Source of the DNA: Boswellia sacra
Taxonomy: Eukaryota; Streptophyta; Magnoliopsida; Sapindales; Burseraceae
DNA length: 64,000 bases
NCBI GenBank assembly: GCA_013180625.2
Contig: SNVD02014787.1
Span: 1 to 64,000 of the forward strand
Reading direction: 5' to 3'
The notes beneath the pieces are model-generated. The model had not been told where the DNA came from and did not search any database. It worked only from the letters and a program-made list of their open reading frames with translations. Both the position numbers and the translations under genes were made by a program. This document shows, piece by piece, positions 34,770 through 45,697 of this stretch (within the stretch, counting starts at the first letter, position 1; every line of letters begins with the position of its first letter).

Positions 34770-35307
34770 TGTTACGACCCGCCCAATTTACTTGCTAGAA
34801 TGGCCCAAAGATGTTAGAGGCTTGGCCCAGCTTCTAGAAAGCCCAAGCCCAAGCCCATCTTCTAGAATTCTCTAGGAAGATAACTCTAGAATTATCTCTT
34901 ATATTTATCTTAGATAAATGAAGTAGATAATATCTCTTGTACATATCCAGATAGATAATGATGAATTAGGACCATTAGATACATTAGATCTAGGCCATTC
35001 ATTTGAGAGGTGGTTCCCTATATAAACCCCTCCAACCTCATTTGTAAATCATCCACAAGTATCCACAACAATTCACAAAGTATCTCAGCATACAAGCATT
35101 GTAAAGCTCTTCAGTATTAATACAAAGCTCTTTTGCTTAGCATTCTTGTCTCCATCTCTTCTCTTCTTTGCCTACAGGCTCTTCGGCTCAACGTTCTTTT
35201 CTTCTCCTTGAGCGAGAAGACTAGCATCAAGGCTTACTTAACAACTTTCAGAGTCAAGTTGCCTAAGTGCCGCACGAGCAGCTATGCAAACCTCTAAGCT
35301 CGTGACA
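34770..35307 (+). repeat. 3' LTR of the Gypsy derivative
   Basis: It has the same ends as the 5' LTR. It lacks 6 bp in the CCCAATCCC region of the 5' copy and differs at about 16 other positions. Confidence 0.94.
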
Positions 35308-35344
35308 CAATGCCTTTAAATTTGTCCCAAAAAAAGTTGCAATA

Positions 35345-35535
35345 TATGTTTATTAATGACACTGGGGAAATTCACATAACCCCTTCTTTTGGACAAAGTT
35401 CAGTCTACCCCCTGCTTTTGGATATGTAACATAGACACACCCAGATTCCAGCTGCTGTTACGAAATGTGTTATCTAACATAGATTCTCACCTAAAAAGAC
35501 ATAATTACCCTTACTTCTCTTATCCATCAACAACC
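35345..35535 (+). mobile_element. Possible Mutator-like element end (one end only)
   Basis: GGGGAAATTCACATAACCCC starts exactly where similarity to the second duplication copy ends (ATTAATGACACT here, ATTAATGACATT at 49519-49530). The G-rich, AAATTCACATAACC-like end resembles termini seen in plant Mutator-like elements. No partner end was found in the following 8 kb, so this is tentative. Confidence 0.35.
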
Positions 35536-35818
35536 TAATTACGTGAAGCTTCCTTTTATGCAAATAAAAAAACAAAAAAAAAAGCTTTGTTGACATGTTG
35601 GAAAGAGAGAAGAATAAAAATAAAAAATACAAAACTAATAAAAAATAAGTGTCAGACTAATGTAGCATAACATTCTCACTTAAATCCAGACACTTCTTGC
35701 TAACCTTTCATCTAAGCTTATACAATGGTTGTAGAAACCTTGAAAATTAAAACATTGCATATCACCCGCACCCGATTGTTTCACGCCCCAAACATTTCAT
35801 CTCCACCTCCACTACAGC

Positions 35819-36500
35819 TAGGGGTGGCAATTTTTGACACGACACGCGAATACGACTTGACATAATACGAATATATGCGGATTTAGATTTTGACATATTC
35901 GTGTTCGTTTCGGAGATGTCAAGCTGTTTAATAATCGTGTCGTATTCGGATTGAGAGTCTTCAACACGCGAGCACGATTATGACACGACACAATTATGAC
36001 ACGAGTAACACAAATAACACGAATACATAATATACACGATTAACACGATAACACGATTAACACGAATATTGACACGATTATAAAATAATATTAAATTTAA
36101 AAAGACTAAACTTAAAATTATAGTTTTAGACATTTTAGTCCATACATGTATCTAAATTTTAAAATAAAAATAGAATTTTAAAACCTAATAAATTTTAAAA
36201 CTTAAGATATTTTTGTTATTTAACAAAAATTAGAAACCTAATTCTGTAACGTGTCATAATCGTATAAACGTATCTTAATCGTGTTAGACGGATCGTGTTT
36301 GTATTTAACACGAGCACGATCCGTTTATTATTCGTATTAGTGTATCATAACGTGTCACCCATTTAATAATCATATCATGTTCGTATTGAGTCTTAATAAC
36401 ACGAATAATAAATGAATCGTATTCATATCGTGTCAATATTTATCATATCACAACTCCACATAACATAAATACGATTTACAAACACGAATTGCCACTCCTA
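35819..36500. mobile_element. hAT-type MITE with internal ACACGA repeats (682 bp)
   Basis: The ends TAGGGGTGGCAA and TTGCCACTCCTA are inverted repeats. ACTACAGC flanks both sides perfectly (35811-35818 and 36501-36508), an 8-bp hAT-type duplication. The interior is crowded with ACACGA, AACACGAT and TCGTGT variants on both strands, allowing extensive self-pairing. It has no transposase. Confidence 0.92.
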
Positions 36501-36508
36501 ACTACAGC

Positions 36509-37279
36509 AGAGCCGCTGTGACCCGCAGCCATCCATCTGCACCACTATTATTTCCTTCTCCTCTTATTGTACAACCTCCTCATCCTCTGTTTTCTTTTTC
36601 TTTTTTTATTTTTTCCCTTCTCTCTCTTGTTCGTCTTCTTCATTTCTCCCTCTCATTTAATTTTTCTTGGTCCCTTCTCTCTCCTAAAATCCCATTTCAG
36701 CATCAACAAACCCAAGTCCCAAACTCAAAACCCATCAAAAAATCAAATAAAAAGAAACATATATTAAACAAATAAAAATAAATTGAGTGTTTAATCCATA
36801 GTTGGATCAAAAATCAAATCAAAAACCATAAACAAATCAAATAAGAGAGCAAAAATGTGGAGATCGGAGGTCTGGATGGTGTCGCACTTGCCTTGGAGAT
36901 TGGATAAGGACTGAGGCAGCAGCGGAGGAGACGGAGTGCTGGAGGTAGAAGCGAAGGTGACGAGGGCGAAGAGAAGGCAGATGAAGTAATAAAGGGGGAC
37001 TGTGGTGGTGGTTACGAGAAGAGAAGAAGAAGATGAAAATAGGAAAAGAGATTGTGAATAGAGAGAAATGAGAGAGAGAGAGAAAGAGGAGTGAATGATT
37101 TATATTATTTTTTACTAGATTTTTTTTAACTCATATTGATTTTGTTTTTAGTTTTATGAAATTGATTACATATACAGAGCCTTGCAACAAGTATGTCAAG
37201 AGCTATGCAACTTTGAGATGGAGGATGTGTCTACTGCTTTTCATTTTACTCAAACATTACGTGCAGGATTAGTCCCATA
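36509..37279. other. Non-coding sequence, pyrimidine-rich then purine-rich
   Basis: A CT-rich part (36550-36720) is followed by a GA-rich part (36860-37095) containing (GA)n at about 37070-37085. No gene is recognised. It may be the interior of the element that starts at 35345. Confidence 0.4.
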
Positions 37280-38588
37280 AGTAGTGTTTGTTTCAATTAT
37301 TTAATATTTTTTAGATTTAAATATTTTTTAAAATTTAATTTATATAATTTAATATGATGTTTATTTGTTTTATTAGATACCACTTAAAAAAAGTTATAAG
37401 AAATTATTTTACTCTTAATATAACTTTTTTTACGCTTTTTAAAATATAAAAATGTTTATATTTATATTAATAAAATCTTTTAAAAATTAAATAGTTAATA
37501 AAATTAAATCAAAATTTTTTATTTAAATAATTAATATTATATTTCTTACAACCTTTAAAAATAATTATTAACTAAAATTAAATAAAAATTCTTTTCATTT
37601 AAATAGTTAATATTATATTATATAAACTCATATGATATTGTTGTATAACTACTATATCATTAATATTATTAATTTTTAAAATTCATTCCTCCACATAGAT
37701 CAAGTTTAAGCCATATCAATTTGCATAAAAAAAAAATTGTAAGAGAAGTATTTATCCATTACATTTTGAGGACCACATTTTAAATCATAAAAAATTAATT
37801 TTATTAATTAAAGTGTTTTCCATTTCATAAACTTAAAAAGAAAAAAATTAATATAATCATTTAACTGACAATAGTAAATATTAATTTTTTACTTTAAATT
37901 TACACTATTAAAAAAATAAAATATCCTTAACAATATAATCAATAACTTTTGAAGTTTCAATAAAATTGTCCTTATAATATGTAATAAAATTCTATCAAAT
38001 CAAATATAGTGTCTATTTGAAAACTCGCTATTTATAATGATATCAAATTTTTCAATAGTTATTATTCAATATATTATTAGCTAATTAATTTGAAATATTA
38101 ATAGCAATAAATGAAAGTTTAGCAATTATAAAAATATTTATCATATTTTTAATATGATAATTATAAATATAGTAATAAATAATATGACAATTTGATAATA
38201 AATACTAAAACAATCACAAATATACTAAAAATTGTACTTTTAATAAATTAAAATAACATTCATAAATATAAATTTGATAAATTTTATATTATTTTAATAT
38301 GTAGGAATATTTATGGAATAAAATTTTTAACACCTTATTTAGACAATAATGTTTAGAAAATTTGATAAAATTTATATTATTTTAATATATAGGGATATTT
38401 ATGGAATAAAATTTTTAACACCTTATTTAAACAATAGTGATTAGAAAAAGTGATAATTTTTTACTTTTTCAATTAAGTGATTAATCACTTAAAATAAGTT
38501 CTAAATAGAAAAACAGACAAAAATGTTAAGATTGAAATCTAAACACTTTAAATATTAAATGATAAGTGGAAGAAAACAAACTACTATT
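37280..38588. repeat. Very AT-rich block, possible terminal-inverted-repeat element
   Basis: Its edges GTAGTGTTTGTTTCAATTAT and, reverse-complemented, TAGTAGTTTGTTTTCTTCC are loosely inverted. The interior is extremely AT-rich and contains a direct tandem duplication of about 88 bp (38273-38360 and 38361-38448). No convincing target duplication or coding capacity. Confidence 0.35.
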
Positions 38589-38599
38589 AAGAAATATGG

Positions 38600-39600
38600 A
38601 CTAACATCTGAGGTACTATTATCCAAACATACAAAGAAAGGCGATTCAATGCCCAAGGTACTATTACTCGAATTCACTAGGAAAGATTCCTAGCATAATG
38701 TGATAGGTTGACCAAGACCTTTATTTATTTTCTCTATTTGAAGTGCTAGAGCAATCATGGGCAGGCGGTACCTAAGGTAGGGTTACCTTAAACTTAAAAG
38801 GCGGACTGGCGCCCAAGGTACTATTATCAAAATTCACCAGGAAAGGCGATCCGACGCTTGAGGTACTATTACCCGAATTCACTAGGAAATATTCTCAGAA
38901 CAATATGATGGGTCGACTAAGATGTTGATTTATTTTCTCCATTTGAAATGTTGGCACAACCATAAGCATGTGATGCCTAACCCTTTATTTTCGCCATTGT
39001 AAGATTCATCTAAGATAAAGTTACCTTCTATTTGAATGATTCGTTGTATGAGGTTTTCCATGTCATGTATCTAGCCGACCAGGGACCTTGTATATGATCA
39101 CCAATTGAAGTGATAATATGATGGATAGGCATTTGGTGCCTAATGAATAGTTATCTTATATTTCAATAAATCACCATGAAGGATATTTACTCCAATACAT
39201 ATGACCAACCAAGGCTTCTGTTTGTTATCTCCATTTGCAATGCTGGCGTAACTACAAGGCATGTGATGCCTAACGTATAATTGCATTATATTTTCACCAT
39301 TGTAATATTCATCTAACATGAGGCTACTTTCTAAATGACCAGTTTGTCATTTGAGGCTTTCCATGTAATACATCTGATCGACTAGGGCCGTTATATGTGA
39401 TCACCACCTAGAATGCTATCATAATGGATGACTATCTGGTGCCTACAGTACAACTATTCAATATTTGAATAGATTGCTGGGAAAGATAATTAAGTTGGTG
39501 TGCTTCGTCAGCCAAAGTCCCTCTATTCGAGATCATCGTTTGAGATGGCAATTCTATTGGCAGGTGCACAGTATCTAAGGTATACCAATTTATCTACCAT
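38600..39600. repeat. Degenerate tandem repeats, retrotransposon-interior-like
   Basis: AGGTACTATTA recurs at about 38609, 38660, 38817 and 38863. A longer unit containing GACYAAG or GACCAGG followed by ATTTGAARTG and RTGCCTAA recurs at roughly 150-200 bp intervals (about 38710, 38917, 39078, 39204 and 39369). It has the look of untranslated tandem repeats in large Gypsy elements. No frame is sustained. Confidence 0.55.
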
Positions 39601-40948
39601 CTAGTCGACCAAGCTTTTATCTGGGAATAGATAAAGATGTGATGTGAATATAAAGGTACAAGAACAATCAAAGTACTCCAAACAAAATTCAAATAAATGA
39701 TGAAGGCTACATTGTATGAGTTCAATTCTCCAAACACAACAACATAAAGTCGTATTCTTCGAAAATAATCAAAAGAAAGAAGATGAGTCATTGCAACGGT
39801 AGAAGATCAAATCTCCTTATCAACCTAAAATCTGCCACAAGTATTATTGGTACTACCAGCTTCATAAGTACCACTAATTTCTCAATGCCATCAGTCTATT
39901 AGTATCATCAATTTCATTAACAGCGCCAACCCTATCAATGCCACACATTGCATTGGATATTGTTGAGCACCATAGCCTTCAAAACTGACATTAGACTCTT
40001 CATTAACCTTTTCAAGTGGGAAAAACAATCACAAAAGTCATACTCAAATGAGGAAGGATGAGACAAATACAAATCTTTATCATTAATTCATAAGAAGGAA
40101 GAAATATCAAACCCTTCATACATTCAATGGTATGAGGTTGGATTTTGTGAAAGCTTCACATATGAAGACTTCATCTAAATCCTAGTCAACTAGAGGGATT
40201 TCAAGAATAGTATTTTTGTGCTACTTATTCGTGCCTTGCAGCCAGTCGCATCATTTTCTCCAAAAGTCACTTCAATAATTAATGGCACAATAGAAAAAAA
40301 TAATTAAGTTTTGTGTTGAAATTAGAAGGTCGAACTCAGATTTGGTTGACAAGCCAAAAGGTTAAGCTAAATTGCCTACACTCTAGTAGATCAAAGATGT
40401 CGACAAAGTGGTTTTCTCTTCTTCTCCAATTATATTGGTATTTTCTCCTTGTACAACTTCTCTCTTTATGGCTATAACTTGGAAGGATTTTTGGTACAAG
40501 CTTCCCCTTTAAAATTTAATTTCCTTATTTTCCTCTAGTATTCTAAAGTAACACAATGACAAATTCAATTACAATCTTGCTCTCCTTGCTAAAGATAAGT
40601 TAACACAAAAAAGCACAATAAGAACTATCAAGCAAATAATGAGAATTGTTAGTATTTGAATCAACTTTGAAGAAAAGAACACAATCAAGAGTATGGTACT
40701 AATGCATATAGAGTATTGGTTAAAGTATGTATTCTTCAAAGAGTCAAGTCTCAAGCCAAATGCTAATGCTTTGACTTGGAACTTGGGGCGCTAGTTGTTG
40801 GATGAGAAACTGGGATAACTAGTAAGATTAATACTTGAAGCCATGTCATCAAGAAGTAGTAATTTTCTTTATTTTAAAAGAATATATATTTTTTATCCTA
40901 AGTGGTGGCTTGATTTTTGATCGACAAAGACTTTACTCTCACTCTCAG
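39601..40948. other. Non-coding interior, probably of the same Gypsy-derived element
   Basis: No gene is recognised. Recurring GTCGACC and TGGTCGAC-like motifs link it to both the repeats on its left and the LTR-like segment on its right. Confidence 0.4.
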
Positions 40949-41351
40949 TGTTAAGATCTTGTGGTTGACCAGATAATTCTATAATGAACGCCCAACTTGG
41001 TCGACAATTTACATGTAATCAATTTCACCATAAGAGGTGTTGCAGGAAGAAAATTAATAGAATAATAAAGGCTAAAGCTTCTCTCTAGGTGTTCTCCAAG
41101 TAAGATGCATCTTGTCTAATTGTCTCACCAATTCCCTTACAAGATTCCAAGTGTCTCCTAAAAGAACCTTTTTGTTCTCCAAGTGTCTCCATGGGTTTTA
41201 GCTAGGTGTGATCACCAACTCCTTTGCATGTAATAAGGTGTCACTCCTACATCATGCATGGTAACACCTATACAAGAATTACTCATATAAATAGGCTCCT
41301 TTGCTTCAAATCAAGGTTTAAGAACTCTCTAACTCCTAAAAAACTTTACAC

Positions 41352-41382
<31 letters not shown>

Positions 41383-41640
41383 ATCTCTCCCTGGTCGATC
41401 AGATATTTCTCTCTGTATTTCGATCTTTGACTTGAGCGTTAGAAGATTATCGCTGGCAACACCACTGGCACCTCTGACCTTTGTTTTCTCTTTGTGTCCA
41501 AATCATTTACACCACTAGAGCCTCGATTGACCAAATTATAGCAACCATCTTGATGAACATGTGACCCAAAATTCTCTGCTTTCACCCTCCTTCTCTATTT
41601 TCCTCATTTTCCCTCTTGTTAAGTCAGATCTTCCACAACA
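40949..41640 (+). repeat. Probable Gypsy-type LTR
   Basis: It begins TGTTAAGATCTTGTGG and ends AGATCTTCCACAACA, with short inverted ends. It has a TATA-like CATATAAATAGG near 41284-41296, a (CT)n run at 41352-41382, and GATTATCGCTGGCAACACC near 41447. No second copy lies in the window. Confidence 0.5.
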
Positions 41641-41716
41641 AATACAAATTTTATTGGTGAGTTGGAGTTCAACTGATTTTCGACATCAATAATATGTTAG
41701 ATCACAGAAAAGGATG

Positions 41717-42300
41717 TCAATAGAAATCTGAACCCTATAGCTCATTGATAGGAAATTTTGTCGAGTACTTATTGCAAAATTGAAAGGCTTGACTTTAAAA
41801 AATTAAAAAGGAAGTTAAGAAAATTATTATTATGCTAGAAAATTTTGTCAAAGGAAATCTGAACTATATAGGTCCCTGATAGGAAATTTTGTTAGGCTGG
41901 CTTAGTGCCAAATGTAACATATTGGAAAAATGAAAAGCTTGACTTTACACAATTAAAAAGGAAGTTAGGAAAATTTTTATTATGCTAGAAAATTTTGTCA
42001 ATAGAAATCTGAACCATATAGGTCGTTGATATGAAATTTAATCAAGCTAGCTTAGTGCCAAATATTACATATTGGAAAAATGAAAGGCTTGACTTTAAAC
42101 AAATAAAAAGGATGATAAGAAAATTTTTATTATGCTGGAAAATTTTGTCAATAGAAATCTGAACCATATAAGTCATTGATATGAAATTTTGTCAAGCTGG
42201 CTTAGTGCCAAACGTTACATATTGGAAAAATGAAAGGCTTGACTTTAAACAATTAAAAAAGATGTTAATTTTTATTATGCTAGAAAGGTATGGGAATGGA
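41717..42300. repeat. Tandem array of a ~150-bp unit shared with RLP upstream regions
   Basis: Four consecutive units start near 41717, 41846, 41997 and 42148. Each carries AATAGAAATCTGAACC, GGCTTAGTGCCAAA, ACATATTGGAAAAATGAAA and GGCTTGACTTTA; the last two are nearly identical. The same unit, more diverged, lies upstream of the RLP pseudogene (30530-30990), upstream of the intact RLP (48590-49030) and at 51290-51700. Confidence 0.88.
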
Positions 42301-42959
42301 AATATGAACCGTCAATATAGTTGTTAATAGAAATACAATTGTTTGTTTAGAAATTTGGACGGCCCAAATTTTCTATATAAACGATGAAGAATGTCGGTTT
42401 AGGCTTGCATTCTTGCCATCATCGGGTTCTGGTTTCTCATGGATCTTGAAAACAAAGGACACTAGCTATCAGTAAGTGCGCTAGTGGGAGTGCCAATGTG
42501 GTCACTCCAATACTTATAAGTCAATATCTGAATAAGTATAAAACAACTGAAAATAAGCTAGTGTGAACTCAAATGAGTGAATTAGATAAGCTTACTTAAG
42601 CTTAACTCCCCTTAGCTTACTGTTGGAGGTGGTATTTATAAGTGGGGGAGGTTGTTTGAAACTAAAATCTTAAAGTTGTAGACTGTTAGTTGATTTTCAA
42701 GATGACTTTGACAACTAGCATCCACTGGACCATAATTTATTGAGATAATCATGGCGTAAGTGGTGTATCCACATAGAATCAAACCTTATCATGCCCCACT
42801 TCCCCCGATCTTAGGGATTATGATATGCGAATGCCACCTGTCTGCCATGTGGTGTTTATGACATGTATCCCAATATTTGAGCCTTGACTAATAGGAGATA
42901 GAATAAAAGTTTCAATGACAATGGTCATACGAATAGGCCATGTCAATGAACCAGGATTC
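42301..42959. other. Unassigned sequence
   Basis: A TATA-like CTATATAAACG lies at about 42372-42382, followed by possible old leader sequence and mixed non-coding DNA. No gene is recognised. The first part still resembles the tail of the RLP upstream region. Confidence 0.4.
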
Positions 42960-43271
42960 ACTCAATCACCATGAAGATGATCAACTACAGTTCTATCGGG
43001 AATTTATTCATATACAAGGAGAAGAACCTGCTGAATGTGACATGATGAGCAACCATAAAGGGAAACAAGATTTTTGTGGTGCAAATGTGTGAGGATTTTA
43101 ATTTTATTGTTGAACTGTTTAACCCTTGTGTAATTGTACTCATGTAGGCGCTCATATATATAGTAATTTCTTTTCTTCCTTTCTCTAACACATATAGCAA
43201 ATGAAAAGAAGCATATGATGTCGCTTATATTCATACCATAGCATACCGTTCCAAAGCCCTCCAACTCCAAG
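42960..43271 (-). pseudogene. LRK10L-type receptor kinase pseudogene, N-lobe fragment
   Basis: On the minus strand, GFGTVCYG (glycine-rich loop) is followed by an intron-like break. Then come RLHEYNYTRVKQFNNKIKIL and THLHHKNLVSLYGC, LLLVYE, a stop, and IPDRTVVDHLHGD. This matches the N-lobe order of LRK10L/WAK-like kinases, including the HKNLVSLYGC signature. The upstream part of the gene is cut at 43272 by a Copia LTR, and nothing recognisable follows the HLHGD motif. It cannot encode an active kinase. Confidence 0.85.
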
Positions 43272-43660
43272 TGTTGGAAGTTTAAAAAGCTTGAGAGTTT
43301 CTTTAGGAATTAAAGTCCAAGTTAAATATAGGATTAGAGTTTATATTCCTAATTAATTTAGAAGTCATGTTAATATTAAGCATTAACATCTCTAGTTAGT
43401 TTTGGATTAGGATTAATTTTTTGGTTTATTTTAGAAAATTAGTATTCATGGTTCGAGTAGGATTAGAATTGAGTCTACCACATTAGTCCTTGTAATTTGT
43501 CAATTTCATTAAGAAGAAATAGGAAGAATAAGAAGAATAAGAAGAGTAGTTAAGAGTTCACAATTTAATTTCTTCTTAATTATATTCTTGCGTTTGTTGG
43601 TTTTTCGGTTGAGTAATTGTTCTCTAACAAAGTGATATTAGAGTAAGTCAAATTCCAACA
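43272..43660 (+). repeat. LTR of the Copia remnant
   Basis: The TG start lies exactly at the break in the LRK10L-type kinase fragment. The CA end precedes TGGTATCAAAGC at 43664. The end is ambiguous because of an upstream near-duplicate (CTAACA, then a decayed binding site). Confidence 0.65.
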
Positions 43661-44602
43661 AAGTGGTATCAAAGCTAGGTTCGAAGTCTTGGGAGGAGCA
43701 ATCTCAGAGCTAGGATGAAAAATCTCTGGCTAAGCTATCAAAGCTAGGTTGGAAGATCCTAGGAGAAGCCATCGAATTTAGGTTGGAAGATTCTAGGAGG
43801 AGCCATTAGAACTAGGCACAGTGTAAAGATCCAAAAAAGACCTACGAGAGAAACGGGTGTAAAGAGAGAGCCAGATAGAGTCGAGCCAAGAAAGGTCTCA
43901 AAGTCTATCAAAGCAAAGTTGTTAGAGCTAGGAAGAGCCTACCAGAGTTGGTCAAGCTAGTTAGAGCTTGTCAAAGTTGCCAGGAAGGTAGAGTTAAAGT
44001 TGCTAGTAAGGCAGAGTCAAGAAAATGATTGAAGATGGATCAAGAAATTCTCATATTTGATGGAAACAAGTACAACTTTGAGTATTAGAGAACCAATGGC
44101 AAGCCAAGTTTGAATATAAAGGTGTATGGGAGATTGAAAATCAAGGTTTTGAAGTATCGGCAAAACAAGCAACGTCAACGCAAGAACAAAAGGAAATTTT
44201 CGAAAAGATAGATTAGCATCAGTCGTTTTGAATAGGTGTTTAGAAATTTTTGTTATGGATTCTATGTATAGGAAACTTCGTGTTTTAATAGAAACTAAAA
44301 AGGCCAGCTAAAGAGTTTTAGGATTATTTGATGAACACCTACAATGGTATTAAAGAAGAAAAATTTGAGAAAGAAAAAGATGAGCTTCTTTTGAATAAAG
44401 AAGGAAAACAAGATAATTTTGAAGTGAACAATGAAGAGAGTTGTCAAGAAAAATTTACAGAAAACTTAGAGACAATTCAAAAAGAAGTTATAGAAAAATT
44501 TTCATCGCAGTTTGTCGTCTTCAAGGAACATTCACTGTCATCCGTCATCACAGTCCGACTGGAGAGTGAATTCTCACCTCAACCACCATTGGATGGATCA
44601 TA
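43272..44602 (+). mobile_element. Copia element remnant (LTR, leader, gag start)
   Basis: The LTR starts TGTTGGAAG at 43272 and ends at CCAACA (43660) or CTAACA (43629). Two primer-binding-site-like sequences follow these ends: GTGATATTAGAG near 43632 and GTGGTATCAAAGC near 43663. The leader has four or so tandem units of about 35 bp (AGCTAGGTTGGAAGAT type, 43672-43815). Gag begins at ATG 44035 (MDQEILIFDGNKYNFEY), meets a stop at once, and is out of frame afterwards. A last open stretch runs 44328-44606. No pol was found. Confidence 0.75.
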
Positions 44603-44935
44603 CTAAGGTACTGTTGATGTACCGATACATCAATTTTCAAATTTATGTAAAAGTTGTAAATGAATGTGTAAAAGTTGTAAATCAATATGTAAAAATTGTA
44701 AATACAACTTTTATATACTTAGTTACAATTTATATAAATGAGTGTGTAAAAATTATAAATGAGTTTGTAAAGTTGTGTGTAAAGTTGTAAATGAATTTGT
44801 AAAAGTTGTAAATATAACTTTTACACATTAATTTACAACTTTTACACACTTATTTATCACTTTTACACATTTATTTACAATTTTTACATAATTTAAAAGA
44901 GTGCAGCATCAATACATCAGTAGTACCGTAGCCAC
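44603..44935. mobile_element. Foldback MITE, copy 1
   Basis: The ends GGTACTGTTGATGTACCGAT and, reverse-complemented, GGTACTACTGATGTATTGAT are inverted. The interior is built from GTAAAAGTTGTAAAT units on the left arm and their complements on the right arm, so nearly the whole element can form a hairpin. It is related to copies at 45168 and 50935. Confidence 0.85.
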
Positions 44936-45167
44936 ACCCCCATTGGATAGATCGAGATGCGCTCAACAAACTATCCTTCTTTGCCGATGTCAAATTTCCA
45001 CGAGATCACCTCCAAAAATCCAAATAAAGTTTCGTATACACTAGTTTGCCATTGCATTATAATGTTTTATAAATATTATATATGCATCTGCAAATTAAAT
45101 TCCCTGCTGGTGGGTTGTCTTTTAACTTAATAGTTTTTAACAGTTTCTCTACTTTTGTGTATAAGAG
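44936..45167. other. Spacer between foldback MITEs
   Basis: No gene. A CCATTGGATAGATCG sequence at its start resembles CCATTGGATGGATC just left of the first MITE, which may reflect a long target-site relic. Confidence 0.4.
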
Positions 45168-45440
45168 GGGTTTTGCATGATACATTAGATGTAGTGTACA
45201 TCAATTTTTAAATTTGTATAAAAGTTATAAATGGGTATAAAAATTATAAATAAGTATATAAAAGTTGTATAAAAGTTATAAATGAGTATATAAAAACTGT
45301 AAAGTTGGTAAATGAGTATATAAAAGTTATAAAGTTGAAAATAAGTATATAATTTACAACTTTTATATACTCATTTATAACTTTTATACAATTTTAAAAA
45401 TTGATATATCAATGCATCCGATGTATTGTGGTGTAACCTG
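45168..45440. mobile_element. Foldback MITE, copy 2
   Basis: It has the same architecture as copy 1: TGTACATCAATTTTTAAATT on the left and TGATATATCAATTTTTAAAA on the reverse of the right. Arms are made of TATAAAAGTTATAAATGAG units. No coding. Confidence 0.82.
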
Positions 45441-45697
45441 TATAACAACAGTTGCTTGCAACAATTATTACAGTTTATGTTGTAATGGAGCATCTCTAGT
45501 CTTCAAACTTGTCATAATTTGTTAACTTCAAAAAAACAATACTATTCAAATACTCAATATCAATAATACAGGGAACTGAAGGGTAAGCCAAAAGAACGTA
45601 TCAACTATACAGAGAACTGAAGAGCAAGCCAAAAGAAAGAAACATAATATGTGGTTTAGGGCTACATTGAGTGGAGTCTTCCAAGTAAACCGAACAC

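Larger units (their letters stand above)
31473..35306 (+). mobile_element. Gypsy chromovirus deletion derivative, 3.8 kb
   Basis: LTRs lie at 31473-32016 and 34770-35306/35307, with ACAAT flanking both sides (31468-31472 and 35307-35311; the terminal A is shared). The primer binding site TGGTATCAAAGC is at 32019-32030 and the polypurine tract GGTGGGAGAGGA ends at 34769. LTR identity by eye is about 97% plus one 6-bp gap. The coding region keeps gag, protease, the integrase C-terminus and a chromodomain, but lacks reverse transcriptase, most of RNase H and the integrase core. The duplicated locus at about 49470-49480 is uninterrupted, so insertion followed the segmental duplication. Confidence 0.95.

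Noticed and set aside
36518..36775. Pro/Phe/Leu-rich 85-codon open frame
   Set aside because: It comes from a CT-rich low-complexity tract, with a parallel open frame in another register.
42470..42900. Possible additional solo LTR between the 150-bp array and the LRK10L-type remnant
   Set aside because: I could not define ends, a second copy or a target duplication.
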